Part shown: positions 9,050-17,777 of the stretch, piece after piece | Layout of the letters: each line of letters begins with the position of its first letter | How positions within the stretch are numbered: position 1 is the stretch's first letter | Assembly (NCBI GenBank): GCA_025360185.1 | Contig: JANYCR010000068.1 | Location: 1-38,968 of the forward strand | Length of the DNA stretch: 38,968 nucleotides | Source of the DNA: Leptospiraceae bacterium | Lineage (GTDB): Bacteria > Spirochaetota > Leptospiria > Leptospirales > Leptospiraceae | Reading direction: 5' to 3' | Notes under the pieces: generated by a model | Databases searched by the model: none | What the model was told of the DNA's origin: nothing | What the model saw: the letters and a program-made list of their open reading frames with translations, nothing else | Made by a program: the position numbers and the translations under genes

Positions 9050-12000
9050 ATGATTTCATTGCCAGGTTATACTATAAAGGAGAAAGTTTTTGAAAATAAG
9101 AATACAGTGATATATAGAGCGATTGCGGATGACACTAATTTATCCGTAATTTTAAAGACTCATCGAAATAGCTTTCCTACAAACCGAGAAATTTCCGCCT
9201 ACCGGAAGGAATTTGAAATTACTTCAAAGCTCCCAATTGACGGGATTCTAAAATCTTATCATCTTAAAAAAAGCGGAGCACAATACATAATCATTTTTGA
9301 AGATATGCACGGGGTTTCCCTAAAATCATTTATAGGGTATAATAATATTAGCCTTAAATCCTTAATGGATATATTTTTATCCATAGTAAATATAGTCAAT
9401 AAAATTCATAAGCACAATATAATTCATAAAGATATTAATCCGTTAAATATTTTAATTCATCCAGAAACATTCAACATAAAGGTAATCGATTTTGGAATAG
9501 CATCCATCTACAGCAAAGAAAATATTGAAAACTTAGAAGTAGAGTTTTTAGAAGGAAGTATTCCCTACATTTCTCCCGAACAAAGCGGTAGAATGAATCG
9601 ACCGCTTGACTATAGATCTGATTTTTATTCACTCGGAGTTACATTCTATGAGCTTCTAACTAAGCGAACTCCTTTTGAATCAAATGACTCAATGGATTTA
9701 ATTCATTCTCATATAGCGAAATCTCCTATTTCACCTTTCTACCAGGCTATTGCATATTATCCGCATAGCGATATAACCGTTAGAAAACTTTCTGAATTAA
9801 TTTTAAAACTTCTAGCAAAAGATCCAGAAGATAGATACCAATCTGCAAGTGGAATCGCTTATGATTTAATAAAAATTTTAGAATATGAAAATCGAAATGA
9901 GCCGCAAAGTCCCTTATTACTAGAAATTGGCAAAAATGATTTTTCCGGAAAACTACAAATTCCATCTAAGCTTTTCGGAAGAGAATCAGAAAGAAAAATC
10001 TTGGAAGACTCTTTTAGTCGAATCTATGTCGGTTCGAGTGAATTAATTTTTGTTCATGGGTATGCAGGTGTAGGGAAGACAGCTCTGGTCAACGATCTCA
10101 GAAGAAATGTAATGGATGCAAACGGCATTTTTATTTCTGGGAAATACGAAGAGCTAAATCGAAATTTACCGTTCCTAGGATTGCTATCCGCATCAAGAGA
10201 ATTTATACGTCAAATTCTACTTGGCGGTTCAGAAGAAATTGGAAACTGGAAAGAAAAATTCCTTCGAAGCCTGGGAAATAACGCCAAACTTATAACAAAT
10301 GTAATACCAGAGCTGGAAATTATAACGGGTATCCTAGAACCCGTTGAAGAATTAGATGATAACGAAACAGCAAATAGATTTCAGCTAACGCTTCGAAATT
10401 TCATAAATACTTTTCAAGATAGTAAACATCCAGTTCTGCTTTTTTTAGATAATTTTCAGTGGGCGGATACAGCTTCACTCCAATTAATTGAATCATTGTT
10501 TGATTATATGGAGACAAAAAATATTCTATTTGTATGCTCTTATAAAAATAGTGAGGAAAATCTATATTATTCTGTTCGAAATTTCATTCAAGCTATTAAA
10601 AATAAATATCCATCGACCCAAGATATTGAACTACATAATCTTAAATTAGATGATGTGGGTAAATTTATTGCAGAAACTATTAATTATCCCCAAGATAAGT
10701 GTATCGAATTCTCTGATTTAATTTATTTAAAGACGAGCGGAAATCCTTTTTTCATAACCGAATTTTTGAAATTTATATATCTTGAAAAATACTTACTGCC
10801 GCAGGAAAAACCAGAAGGGGGATTTTTATGGAAATGGAATGTTGATTCCATTCGCAATCTAAATATCAGTGACAACCTAGCAGATATAGTGACATCCAAT
10901 TTAAGACTTTTGCATCCGAATACAGAGGCTTTAATTCAAATTGCTGCCTGTTTCGGAAATACTTTTACTAGTGAAGTATTATCGTTATTAACCGGTGAAA
11001 ATAAAGCCGAAATTGAAGAATCTTTAATTGGCGCAGTTGCCTCGGGCTTAATTCTTGTTTCAGGAAATACTTATAAATTCCTACATGAAAAAGTACAGTT
11101 CGCCGCCTATTCACTATTAGATGAACAAAAGAAAACTCAATTGCATGCAAAAATTGCAAAAGTTCTTTTAAATGATCAAACTGATTTTGAAATAAAAGAA
11201 AAAATTTTTTCAATAGCTAATCATTTGAATCTAGGAAGAGATTATCTTTCTAGTGATGTATCAAGACTAAAAGCTGCCCATATTAATCTGGAGGCAGGGA
11301 GAAAAGCAAAATCGTCTTCAGCCTATGAGTTAGCGCTCAAGCATTTCACAAATGGAATTTATTTTTTAGAGTCTTCCGCTGAAACAGAAAGTAAGGAGTT
11401 AAAAATCAATGCCTACCTAGAAGCTTCCGAGTGTGCCTACCTCTGCAATCAATATGAAGTAATGCAAATAACTCTCGATAAAACGTTAGCCGAAACAGAT
11501 GACCTCATCATAAAAGCAAAAGTCTCTGAAATAAAAAATAAATATTTAATTACATCCGGGAATCCTACTCAAGCAATTCAAAATACGATTGCACTACTCT
11601 ATGAACTAGGTGTTCATTTTCCTACCTCCCCTAAAATTTATCATGTGATAATTAGTATTCTAAAAGTCAAATTTGCACTCAGAAAAAAAACCATGCATGA
11701 ACTAATCGTTTATAAACAAGCTACTGACCCAAAAATCATTGCGATTATGCGGCTAATATCTATTATAGGTTCAGCGGCTTATTTTTCATCTCCGAATCTC
11801 TTACCCCTTTTAATTTTAGAAAATGTATATTTGTCACTCAAATACGGTTACAGTTCGTATACCCCTTTTTCTTTTTCTGCTTATGGGATAATACTTTGTG
11901 GAAATCTTGGTGAAGTAAATAAAGGATATGAATTCGGAAACCTGGCACTCAAAATTTATGAGAACCTCGATGGAATAAAAAGTAAAACAAAAATACTACA

Positions 12001-14332
12001 TATGGTAAATTCTTTTATTATTCACTGGAAGGATCATATTCGTTTAACACTTGATCCATTATGGGAATGTTACCTGAGTGGTTCCGAAACTGGTGATTTA
12101 GAATTTGCATTTTACGGATTAATTCAATACTCCTTTCATTCTCTTTTTGCAGGAAAAGAACTTGTTCCTCTAAGCAAAGAAGTTTCCATCGGAATTAAAT
12201 CGCTAGAAAATTATAATCACACAAACTCGAGATACCAATTGAAAATTTTTCATTTAGTATTACTAGGGCTAATTGATCAAAAAGAAAATCCAAATACAAT
12301 TTTAACCGGGATAAAAAATCTTTTACAGGACAAAGACATTGACAAAACATCTGTCGAGGCTAACTCATTCTATTTTCACTTTTATAATTTATTCTTAAAC
12401 TTTTATTTTGGGGAATTCGAAGAAGGAATTAAAAACGCGAAGATCGCTTACTCATTTTCTTCCTCTATGCGTTCTCTTGCAATTTTTCCTGTTTTATTAT
12501 TTTTAGAATCCCTCTCTTTACTACAAGAATACCAGAAAGTAAATTTTTTTCTAAAACGAAAATACCTAAGGACAGTTGCGGCAAATCAACGTAAGTTAAA
12601 AAAATGGGCAGAGCATTCCCGCGTTAACTTCTTGCATAAGTTTTATCTAGTCGAAGCAGAAAAAGATAGAGTTTTAAATAAAAGATTGTCGGCAATAGAC
12701 AACTATGAATTAGCCGTTCAACTGGCAAAAGAAAGTGAATTCACTCATGAAGTTGCATTAGCATACGAACTTGCGGGAAAATTTTTCTTAAATTTAGAAA
12801 AATATACAATCACAAAATCATATTTAAACTCTGCACTTTACTATTATCATATCTGGGGCGCAGTCGCAAAAATGAAACAGCTAGAAAAGCTCTATCCTAG
12901 TTTTGTGGAAAATATTTACGAAGAAGATTCTGACGTTGAATCAGAAGCAACTGCTTCCGTCGTAACACAAAGAGGCGATTCGGAGTCATTTAATCTTGCT
13001 AGTATGGTAAAAGTTTCGGAAGCGATATCACGTGAAATTTATTTAGACAAAGTATTATCCTCTCTTGTTAAAATATTAATTGAAAATGCGGGCGCTGAGC
13101 GAGGAGTTCTAATTTTAGAAGAAGGGGGACAATTATTCATTGAAGCTGAGGCTTCTTTTGATAAAAATGAAATATCAGTTCTTCAATCAGTACCTATGGA
13201 AAAAGGAGATTTACCGCTAACTGTTATTAACTATGCAATCAGATTTAGCGAATACATCGTATTAAACGATGCAATAAAAAGTGAACGATTTTCTAAAGAC
13301 CCGTATGTTTTAAAAAATAACTCAAGATCTATTCTATGTTTTCCTATTTTTCAAAAACAAAGTTTGTTTGGAATCTTTTACTTAGAAAATAATTTAAGCT
13401 CTTATGCATTTAAGAAAAACAGTGTAGAGCTTCTTGTTATGATTTCTTCTCAATCAGCTATTTCGATTGAGAACGCAAGACTTTATGCAAGCCTTGAATC
13501 TAGAGTAAACAAAAGAACGAAAGAACTAGATGATTCACTTAAACAGCAATATACATTAAATGAAAATTTAATGAAAATTACAGGTGAGCTAAATCAATCT
13601 CTTCAAAAAATTAAAAAGGATTTGGTTCTTGCCAAAAAAATTCAAGATAGTATCCTCCCGAAGAATCTTGAGAATATAACTAATTTGAATATTTCTACTT
13701 TCTACAGTCCAATGGATGAAGTCGGTGGAGATTTTTTTGATATAACAAAAATAAATGAGCGCAAAATTCGAATTTTCCTCGCAGACGCAACGGGACACGG
13801 AATCCAGGGTGCACTTATTACGATGGCAATAAAAAGTGAATACGAAGGACTAAAACATAATATAGCAGATCCAAGCGAATTGCTCGGGACCATAAACAAC
13901 GGTTTTTTAAAAAAATTTCAATCGATCAATGCTTTTTTTACTTGCATACTTTTAGACATAGACCCTATTGGAGGAAAAATAAAATATGCCGCAGCCGGAC
14001 ATCCTCCGCAAATTCTTATCCAGGATGGTAATGTTCAGAAACTAGCTTCAACAGGAAAAATAATTGGAATAAAAGAAGACGTCCAGTATAAACAAAATGA
14101 ATTTCCGTTCGGGATGAAGGATAAATTATTTCTTTATTCTGATGGAATTTTCGAGGAATTTAATTATGTTCGGGATGAGTTTGGAGAAGAAAAACTCTGG
14201 GGGATATTAATAGAAAATAAAAATATTTCCGTCAGTGAAACGTTGAACTCGGTCGTTCAACAAGTCGATGATTTTCTAGGTAACCTTCCACAAGAAGATG
14301 ATATGACCTTTATCGGTATTGAATACAAATAG
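9050..14332 (+). CDS. Ser/Thr kinase - AAA-type ATPase - helical repeat - GAF - SpoIIE phosphatase
   Basis: A 1760-residue cytoplasmic signalling protein. Residues 1-280 are a protein kinase: VILK Lys36, HKD Asp128 with Asn133, DFG Asp147, SPEQ near 176. The glycine loop is degenerate (EKVFENKNTV). Residues about 310-640 are an AAA/STAND-type ATPase with Walker A G337YAGVGKT and Walker B FLDNF (Asp467). Residues 650-1300 are helical, TPR-like. A GAF domain (about 1315-1475) and a coiled coil (1480-1535) precede a PP2C/SpoIIE domain with EVGGDFF (1557), DATGHG (Asp1579), AAGHPP, YSDGIFE and QEDDMTF (Asp1750/1751). The architecture is that of the large kinase/ATPase/sensor-histidine-kinase proteins, with SpoIIE replacing the histidine kinase. 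It can in principle both phosphorylate and dephosphorylate. The STAS protein at the head of the operon is the obvious candidate substrate (inference). Confidence 0.9.
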   Translation: MISLPGYTIKEKVFENKNTVIYRAIADDTNLSVILKTHRNSFPTNREISAYRKEFEITSKLPIDGILKSYHLKKSGAQYIIIFEDMHGVSLKSFIGYNNISLKSLMDIFLSIVNIVNKIHKHNIIHKDINPLNILIHPETFNIKVIDFGIASIYSKENIENLEVEFLEGSIPYISPEQSGRMNRPLDYRSDFYSLGVTFYELLTKRTPFESNDSMDLIHSHIAKSPISPFYQAIAYYPHSDITVRKLSELILKLLAKDPEDRYQSASGIAYDLIKILEYENRNEPQSPLLLEIGKNDFSGKLQIPSKLFGRESERKILEDSFSRIYVGSSELIFVHGYAGVGKTALVNDLRRNVMDANGIFISGKYEELNRNLPFLGLLSASREFIRQILLGGSEEIGNWKEKFLRSLGNNAKLITNVIPELEIITGILEPVEELDDNETANRFQLTLRNFINTFQDSKHPVLLFLDNFQWADTASLQLIESLFDYMETKNILFVCSYKNSEENLYYSVRNFIQAIKNKYPSTQDIELHNLKLDDVGKFIAETINYPQDKCIEFSDLIYLKTSGNPFFITEFLKFIYLEKYLLPQEKPEGGFLWKWNVDSIRNLNISDNLADIVTSNLRLLHPNTEALIQIAACFGNTFTSEVLSLLTGENKAEIEESLIGAVASGLILVSGNTYKFLHEKVQFAAYSLLDEQKKTQLHAKIAKVLLNDQTDFEIKEKIFSIANHLNLGRDYLSSDVSRLKAAHINLEAGRKAKSSSAYELALKHFTNGIYFLESSAETESKELKINAYLEASECAYLCNQYEVMQITLDKTLAETDDLIIKAKVSEIKNKYLITSGNPTQAIQNTIALLYELGVHFPTSPKIYHVIISILKVKFALRKKTMHELIVYKQATDPKIIAIMRLISIIGSAAYFSSPNLLPLLILENVYLSLKYGYSSYTPFSFSAYGIILCGNLGEVNKGYEFGNLALKIYENLDGIKSKTKILHMVNSFIIHWKDHIRLTLDPLWECYLSGSETGDLEFAFYGLIQYSFHSLFAGKELVPLSKEVSIGIKSLENYNHTNSRYQLKIFHLVLLGLIDQKENPNTILTGIKNLLQDKDIDKTSVEANSFYFHFYNLFLNFYFGEFEEGIKNAKIAYSFSSSMRSLAIFPVLLFLESLSLLQEYQKVNFFLKRKYLRTVAANQRKLKKWAEHSRVNFLHKFYLVEAEKDRVLNKRLSAIDNYELAVQLAKESEFTHEVALAYELAGKFFLNLEKYTITKSYLNSALYYYHIWGAVAKMKQLEKLYPSFVENIYEEDSDVESEATASVVTQRGDSESFNLASMVKVSEAISREIYLDKVLSSLVKILIENAGAERGVLILEEGGQLFIEAEASFDKNEISVLQSVPMEKGDLPLTVINYAIRFSEYIVLNDAIKSERFSKDPYVLKNNSRSILCFPIFQKQSLFGIFYLENNLSSYAFKKNSVELLVMISSQSAISIENARLYASLESRVNKRTKELDDSLKQQYTLNENLMKITGELNQSLQKIKKDLVLAKKIQDSILPKNLENITNLNISTFYSPMDEVGGDFFDITKINERKIRIFLADATGHGIQGALITMAIKSEYEGLKHNIADPSELLGTINNGFLKKFQSINAFFTCILLDIDPIGGKIKYAAAGHPPQILIQDGNVQKLASTGKIIGIKEDVQYKQNEFPFGMKDKLFLYSDGIFEEFNYVRDEFGEEKLWGILIENKNISVSETLNSVVQQVDDFLGNLPQEDDMTFIGIEYK

Positions 14333-14429
14333 CATTCGCATCCAAAACTTTAGAGTAAAAATTAAGTATTGATGAATAATCCACTTATGAATAAAATGAA
14401 ATCATTCTGACTGCAAGTAAGAGTTTTAA

Positions 14430-17045
14430 ATGCTAGAGGCAATCAAAAAATATTTTTCAAAAGAGATAAGTATCCTTGGATCGATGAAGCCAAGATTGGT
14501 ATGGATTCTTTATTGGACTATTGCAGCCTCCTGTTTAAGCTTAATCTCATTACTCCTTGCAAAGCTCATCGCTTCCTTTAGTGCTCAAATTGCAAATTTC
14601 TTAGGGCTAGGACTTGGTGGGTCTGTTTTTATTATCCTAATGATAATTCTTTTTATAATATTCTTAGAAAATAAACTACGTGGATATATCCTGATTACCC
14701 TCTTTTTTAGTGCAGCAGCCTTTCTTGTAGAAAAATATTTTCTACATAATCAAATATTTTCCCCATTCACAACGAGGACAACTATACTTCTCTGGGTATC
14801 ATTTCTAACACTTTTTGCTTCTATGTTTTACCAGAACATTTCTAAGTGGGTACTTTTATTTTTCCCACCTATACTTATTATTGGATTTTTTATTTCGTTT
14901 TGTTTTACGCTCATCATGATTCCTTTTATGTTAATCGGGTGGATTGCAATTTTGTTTCTGGGACTCGGGATTTTGCCCTACACGCCTCTCATGGCTTCCA
15001 TTGCATTTCTAGTAATGTGCTATACGTCAGTATCTGAACTAAGAGATAATAAGTATTATCTGCAATATACATTTTCTAAGTATTTAACCTATGGGATTCT
15101 GATTTTCACCTCACTTTATTTTATCTGGTTTCATACAGAATGGAACAGGGGACAATTTATAATTCGAAATCATTTCTTAGAAAATAAAATTATAAATTCC
15201 AAGCGAAGCCTTATTGACGATGACCTGCCTGCCTGGGCGTCACTCGGGATGAAGCTGCCCGTAAATCATGTAAGTGAACTTTACCTACAACCTGAATCTA
15301 ATAGTCGGGAAGTTTTATTTACACTATTTGGCTCTGATAAATTATTTGATCCATTTGCATTCATTGTATCCAATATATCAAAAAAAGTAGAAATCCCTAA
15401 TGAAGATAGAGAACATCTTTTAAAACTTCTTTTCGGGTATACGCATATTAGCCTGAATCGACTATGGAATGGAAATTCTTTGATTACGAGTGATGTAGAA
15501 ACAAATCTGCAACTTTATCCTGAGTCTAGAATTGCCTATACAGAAATGAAAATCAGTCTATACAATGAAAACAACTTGGATAAGCAAGAAGCCATTTACA
15601 CATTTAAAGTACCCGAAGGTAGTGTTTGCACAAAGCTGAGTCTCTGGATCGATGGTAAAGAAGAGTTAGCACGCCTAACGTATTTATCTAAAACACAAAA
15701 TGCAGATAATACAGCCTTGGGTGTTGAAAATAAAGATCCATCTTACGTTACCTGGATGGAAGACAACCTACTAAGAGTAAGAGTCTTTCCTGTCTTAGCT
15801 GGAAATTATAGAAGTTTTAAAATTGGATTCATTAGTCCACTGCAAGTTACAAATAATAAACTCAAATACCAGGGATTTAAAATCGAAGGACCGGTTTTAG
15901 ATTCAGCCAAGCATAAAATAGAATCAAATGTATTTGAACCGAAGGATACGAATCTTTCCGGAAAAGCCTATACATTCGAAAAGAAAAATTCACGTAATAC
16001 AAAAGAAATTTATTCTAAGTGGTTTGCCTATGGAAAATACGAAGAAGATTGGTCTATATTCTTAGACAATCCACCACCGGTAAATGGCATATTTCGTTCT
16101 GCCGATTTAAAACTTACGGTTTCCGAATTAGAAATGAAAGAAAAAGATTTTCGTCCGGATAAAATTTACATTCTTATTAATTCTTCTTTATCAAAAAAAG
16201 AATGGAAGAACGTTTACACTCGATTATCCGCACTTGGAACGAACTCTCAAATAATACTAGTGACTAACGAATGGTTTTATTCTAAAAACAAAGAAGAAAA
16301 TCTTGATTTCATTGATTCGCAGGTCTTACCGAAATTTAACTTATTTCCATTTTATAAAATAGTAAACGATACGGATATTCTAATCGTAACAAATAGGGAA
16401 GAAAGTTCTATCCCGTTCAATGAATTAAAGGGTAGCATATTTTTTAATAAGAATAAAGAATTTTTCAGCAAAAACAAAAAAAATATTTATATTCAATCTC
16501 TAAATGGCAAACTCTCAACTTATTTTAATAGCCTTAAAGAGTATGAGCTAATACAGGATATCCCCATATCATTGGATGCAATCCTAGAAGCCTTAAAGCA
16601 AGCAAAAATAAAAACTCCGATAGAGTCCGATGAAAAATATTCGTTCCAGGATTCTAAAATTACAATTGGCATTGAAAAGAATTCTAATACAAATAGCAAA
16701 ATAGGAAATGACTTACTCGCAAAACTTGTATTATATAAAAGAATTATGCGTGTGTTAGGGAAGAAAATAGTTCCGGCAAAAGACACGAAAGAGATTGGAA
16801 TATTTGAAATGGCAAAACTAGGAAGAATCGTAACTCCTTTTACTTCCTTTATTTTTTTAGAAAATGACAACGACTATGATAGATTTGGAACCAAGAAAAA
16901 TAATGAGATCAATCTAAAAACGGAAGATTCAATTGCCTCTACTGTTAAAAGTGGAACACTCCCGGAACCGAAAGAGTGGGTAATTGGGATTATCTGTATC
17001 CTGTTAATTCTTTTCTGGGTGAAATTAAAACTGAATCGTGCCTAG
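14430..17045 (+). CDS. Multi-spanning VIT-domain protein with PEP-CTERM-type sorting signal
   Basis: An 871-residue protein with about seven or eight membrane helices in residues 20-235, then a large soluble part. Near residues 370-470 is a vault/inter-alpha-trypsin (VIT)-like region: TEMKISLYNENN, then DPSYVTWMEDNLLRVRVFPV and the GFISPL block. A von-Willebrand-A-like region follows (KIYILINSSL), then ARLGRIV-type AKLGRIVTPFTSFIFLENDN. The C-terminus is tripartite: LPEP, a hydrophobic helix WVIGIICILLILFWV, and basic KLKLNR, as in exosortase substrates. The domain mix resembles the integral PEP-CTERM / MSEP-CTERM families (TIGR02921/TIGR04286 by memory). No exosortase lies in the window. It is 97 nt after the kinase gene, in the same direction. 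Confidence 0.7.
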   Translation: MLEAIKKYFSKEISILGSMKPRLVWILYWTIAASCLSLISLLLAKLIASFSAQIANFLGLGLGGSVFIILMIILFIIFLENKLRGYILITLFFSAAAFLVEKYFLHNQIFSPFTTRTTILLWVSFLTLFASMFYQNISKWVLLFFPPILIIGFFISFCFTLIMIPFMLIGWIAILFLGLGILPYTPLMASIAFLVMCYTSVSELRDNKYYLQYTFSKYLTYGILIFTSLYFIWFHTEWNRGQFIIRNHFLENKIINSKRSLIDDDLPAWASLGMKLPVNHVSELYLQPESNSREVLFTLFGSDKLFDPFAFIVSNISKKVEIPNEDREHLLKLLFGYTHISLNRLWNGNSLITSDVETNLQLYPESRIAYTEMKISLYNENNLDKQEAIYTFKVPEGSVCTKLSLWIDGKEELARLTYLSKTQNADNTALGVENKDPSYVTWMEDNLLRVRVFPVLAGNYRSFKIGFISPLQVTNNKLKYQGFKIEGPVLDSAKHKIESNVFEPKDTNLSGKAYTFEKKNSRNTKEIYSKWFAYGKYEEDWSIFLDNPPPVNGIFRSADLKLTVSELEMKEKDFRPDKIYILINSSLSKKEWKNVYTRLSALGTNSQIILVTNEWFYSKNKEENLDFIDSQVLPKFNLFPFYKIVNDTDILIVTNREESSIPFNELKGSIFFNKNKEFFSKNKKNIYIQSLNGKLSTYFNSLKEYELIQDIPISLDAILEALKQAKIKTPIESDEKYSFQDSKITIGIEKNSNTNSKIGNDLLAKLVLYKRIMRVLGKKIVPAKDTKEIGIFEMAKLGRIVTPFTSFIFLENDNDYDRFGTKKNNEINLKTEDSIASTVKSGTLPEPKEWVIGIICILLILFWVKLKLNRA

Positions 17046-17113
17046 ATTATTTTTATTACTATATTAATTCATAAAGAGCTAGCGAAATTAGGACTTTAAA
17101 TTACAAAGGATAT

Positions 17114-17371
17114 ATGGAATTAGAATCAATCATCGGGTACGTTGCTGCGAGTTTAACTACATTTTCTTTTCTACCGCAACTAATTCGAGTTGTAATGACG
17201 AGACGTACTGAGGATATTTCTAGGAATATGTATATTCTTTTGAATATTGGAATTTGTCTCTGGCTAACTTATGGGATTTTAAAAAAGGATTTTCCAATTA
17301 TTGCTTCGAATATTATTACCCTCATTTTTAGTCTTACGATTTTAATTTTTAAATTAAGAGAAAAAAAATAG
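17114..17371 (+). CDS. SemiSWEET sugar transporter
   Basis: An 85-residue protein with three membrane helices and the PQ motif in FSFLPQLIRVVMTRRTEDIS, followed by NMYILLNIGICLWLTYGIL. These are hallmarks of bacterial SemiSWEETs, which work as dimers and move small sugars through the inner membrane by facilitated transport. From memory it closely resembles the Leptospira biflexa SemiSWEET of known structure (ENLIGYVAA, SFIPQ and SRNMYI segments), which supports the taxonomic call. The length equals the family norm. The ATG has AAAGGA about 6 nt upstream. It is convergent with the small minus-strand gene at 17418-17579. The substrate cannot be read from the sequence. Confidence 0.92.
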   Translation: MELESIIGYVAASLTTFSFLPQLIRVVMTRRTEDISRNMYILLNIGICLWLTYGILKKDFPIIASNIITLIFSLTILIFKLREKK

Positions 17372-17417
17372 AGGGCTAACAAATAATTACCTCTATAAAA
17401 ACTCGGAAAGCCCTTAG

Positions 17418-17579
17418 TTATTTTTTGGCCTTCTTGCCACTATCTTCATCATCACCATTTTCATCAGAATCCTTCTTTCGTAATTCTTTATATAATTCAC
17501 CTGACTCAATGGATTTTGTAAACTCTTTTGCGGATCGATCTATTATCTTCGGATCTACTACATCATCTTCATCTGGCAT
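17418..17579 (-). CDS. Small acidic protein, 53 residues, unknown
   Basis: The minus strand encodes MPDEDDVVDPKIIDRSAKEF and on to a C-terminus GDDEDSGKKAKK. The protein is highly charged, has no membrane segment, and has acidic ends around a short amphipathic middle (ESGELYKELRKK). The case for a real gene is a strong ribosome site: AGGAAAGG on the minus strand (17591-17598), 11 nt before the ATG, plus a complete frame ending in TAA. No family is recognised. It sits between two convergent or tail-to-tail neighbours and has its own 60-200 nt upstream space. It could be a small regulatory or nucleic-acid-associated protein; no function is assigned. Confidence 0.6.
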   Translation of the reverse strand: MPDEDDVVDPKIIDRSAKEFTKSIESGELYKELRKKDSDENGDDEDSGKKAKK

Positions 17580-17741
17580 ATATCATTTTTCCTTTCCTAT
17601 TTATTCGATTCATACTAGTATCGAATATTTTGACTTATTTACTAATTCTACAGACTAAGTCAGCAGGACAATTTATATTAGCCCATTTACAACATTCAGT
17701 CAATTATTTTTCCAAGGAAATTTGATTGCTTTTCGAAAATT

Positions 17742-17765
17742 AAATCAAATCTAATGGCTTGATTT
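17742..17765 (-). terminator. Weak hairpin downstream of the sensor phosphatase gene
   Basis: AAATCAA and TTGATTT form a 7-bp stem with a 10-nt loop, 12 nt past the stop of the minus-strand gene. On the minus strand the stem is followed by AATTTT. It is AT-rich and so weak; it could end the transcript. Confidence 0.3.
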
Positions 17766-17777
17766 TGGATGACGATA

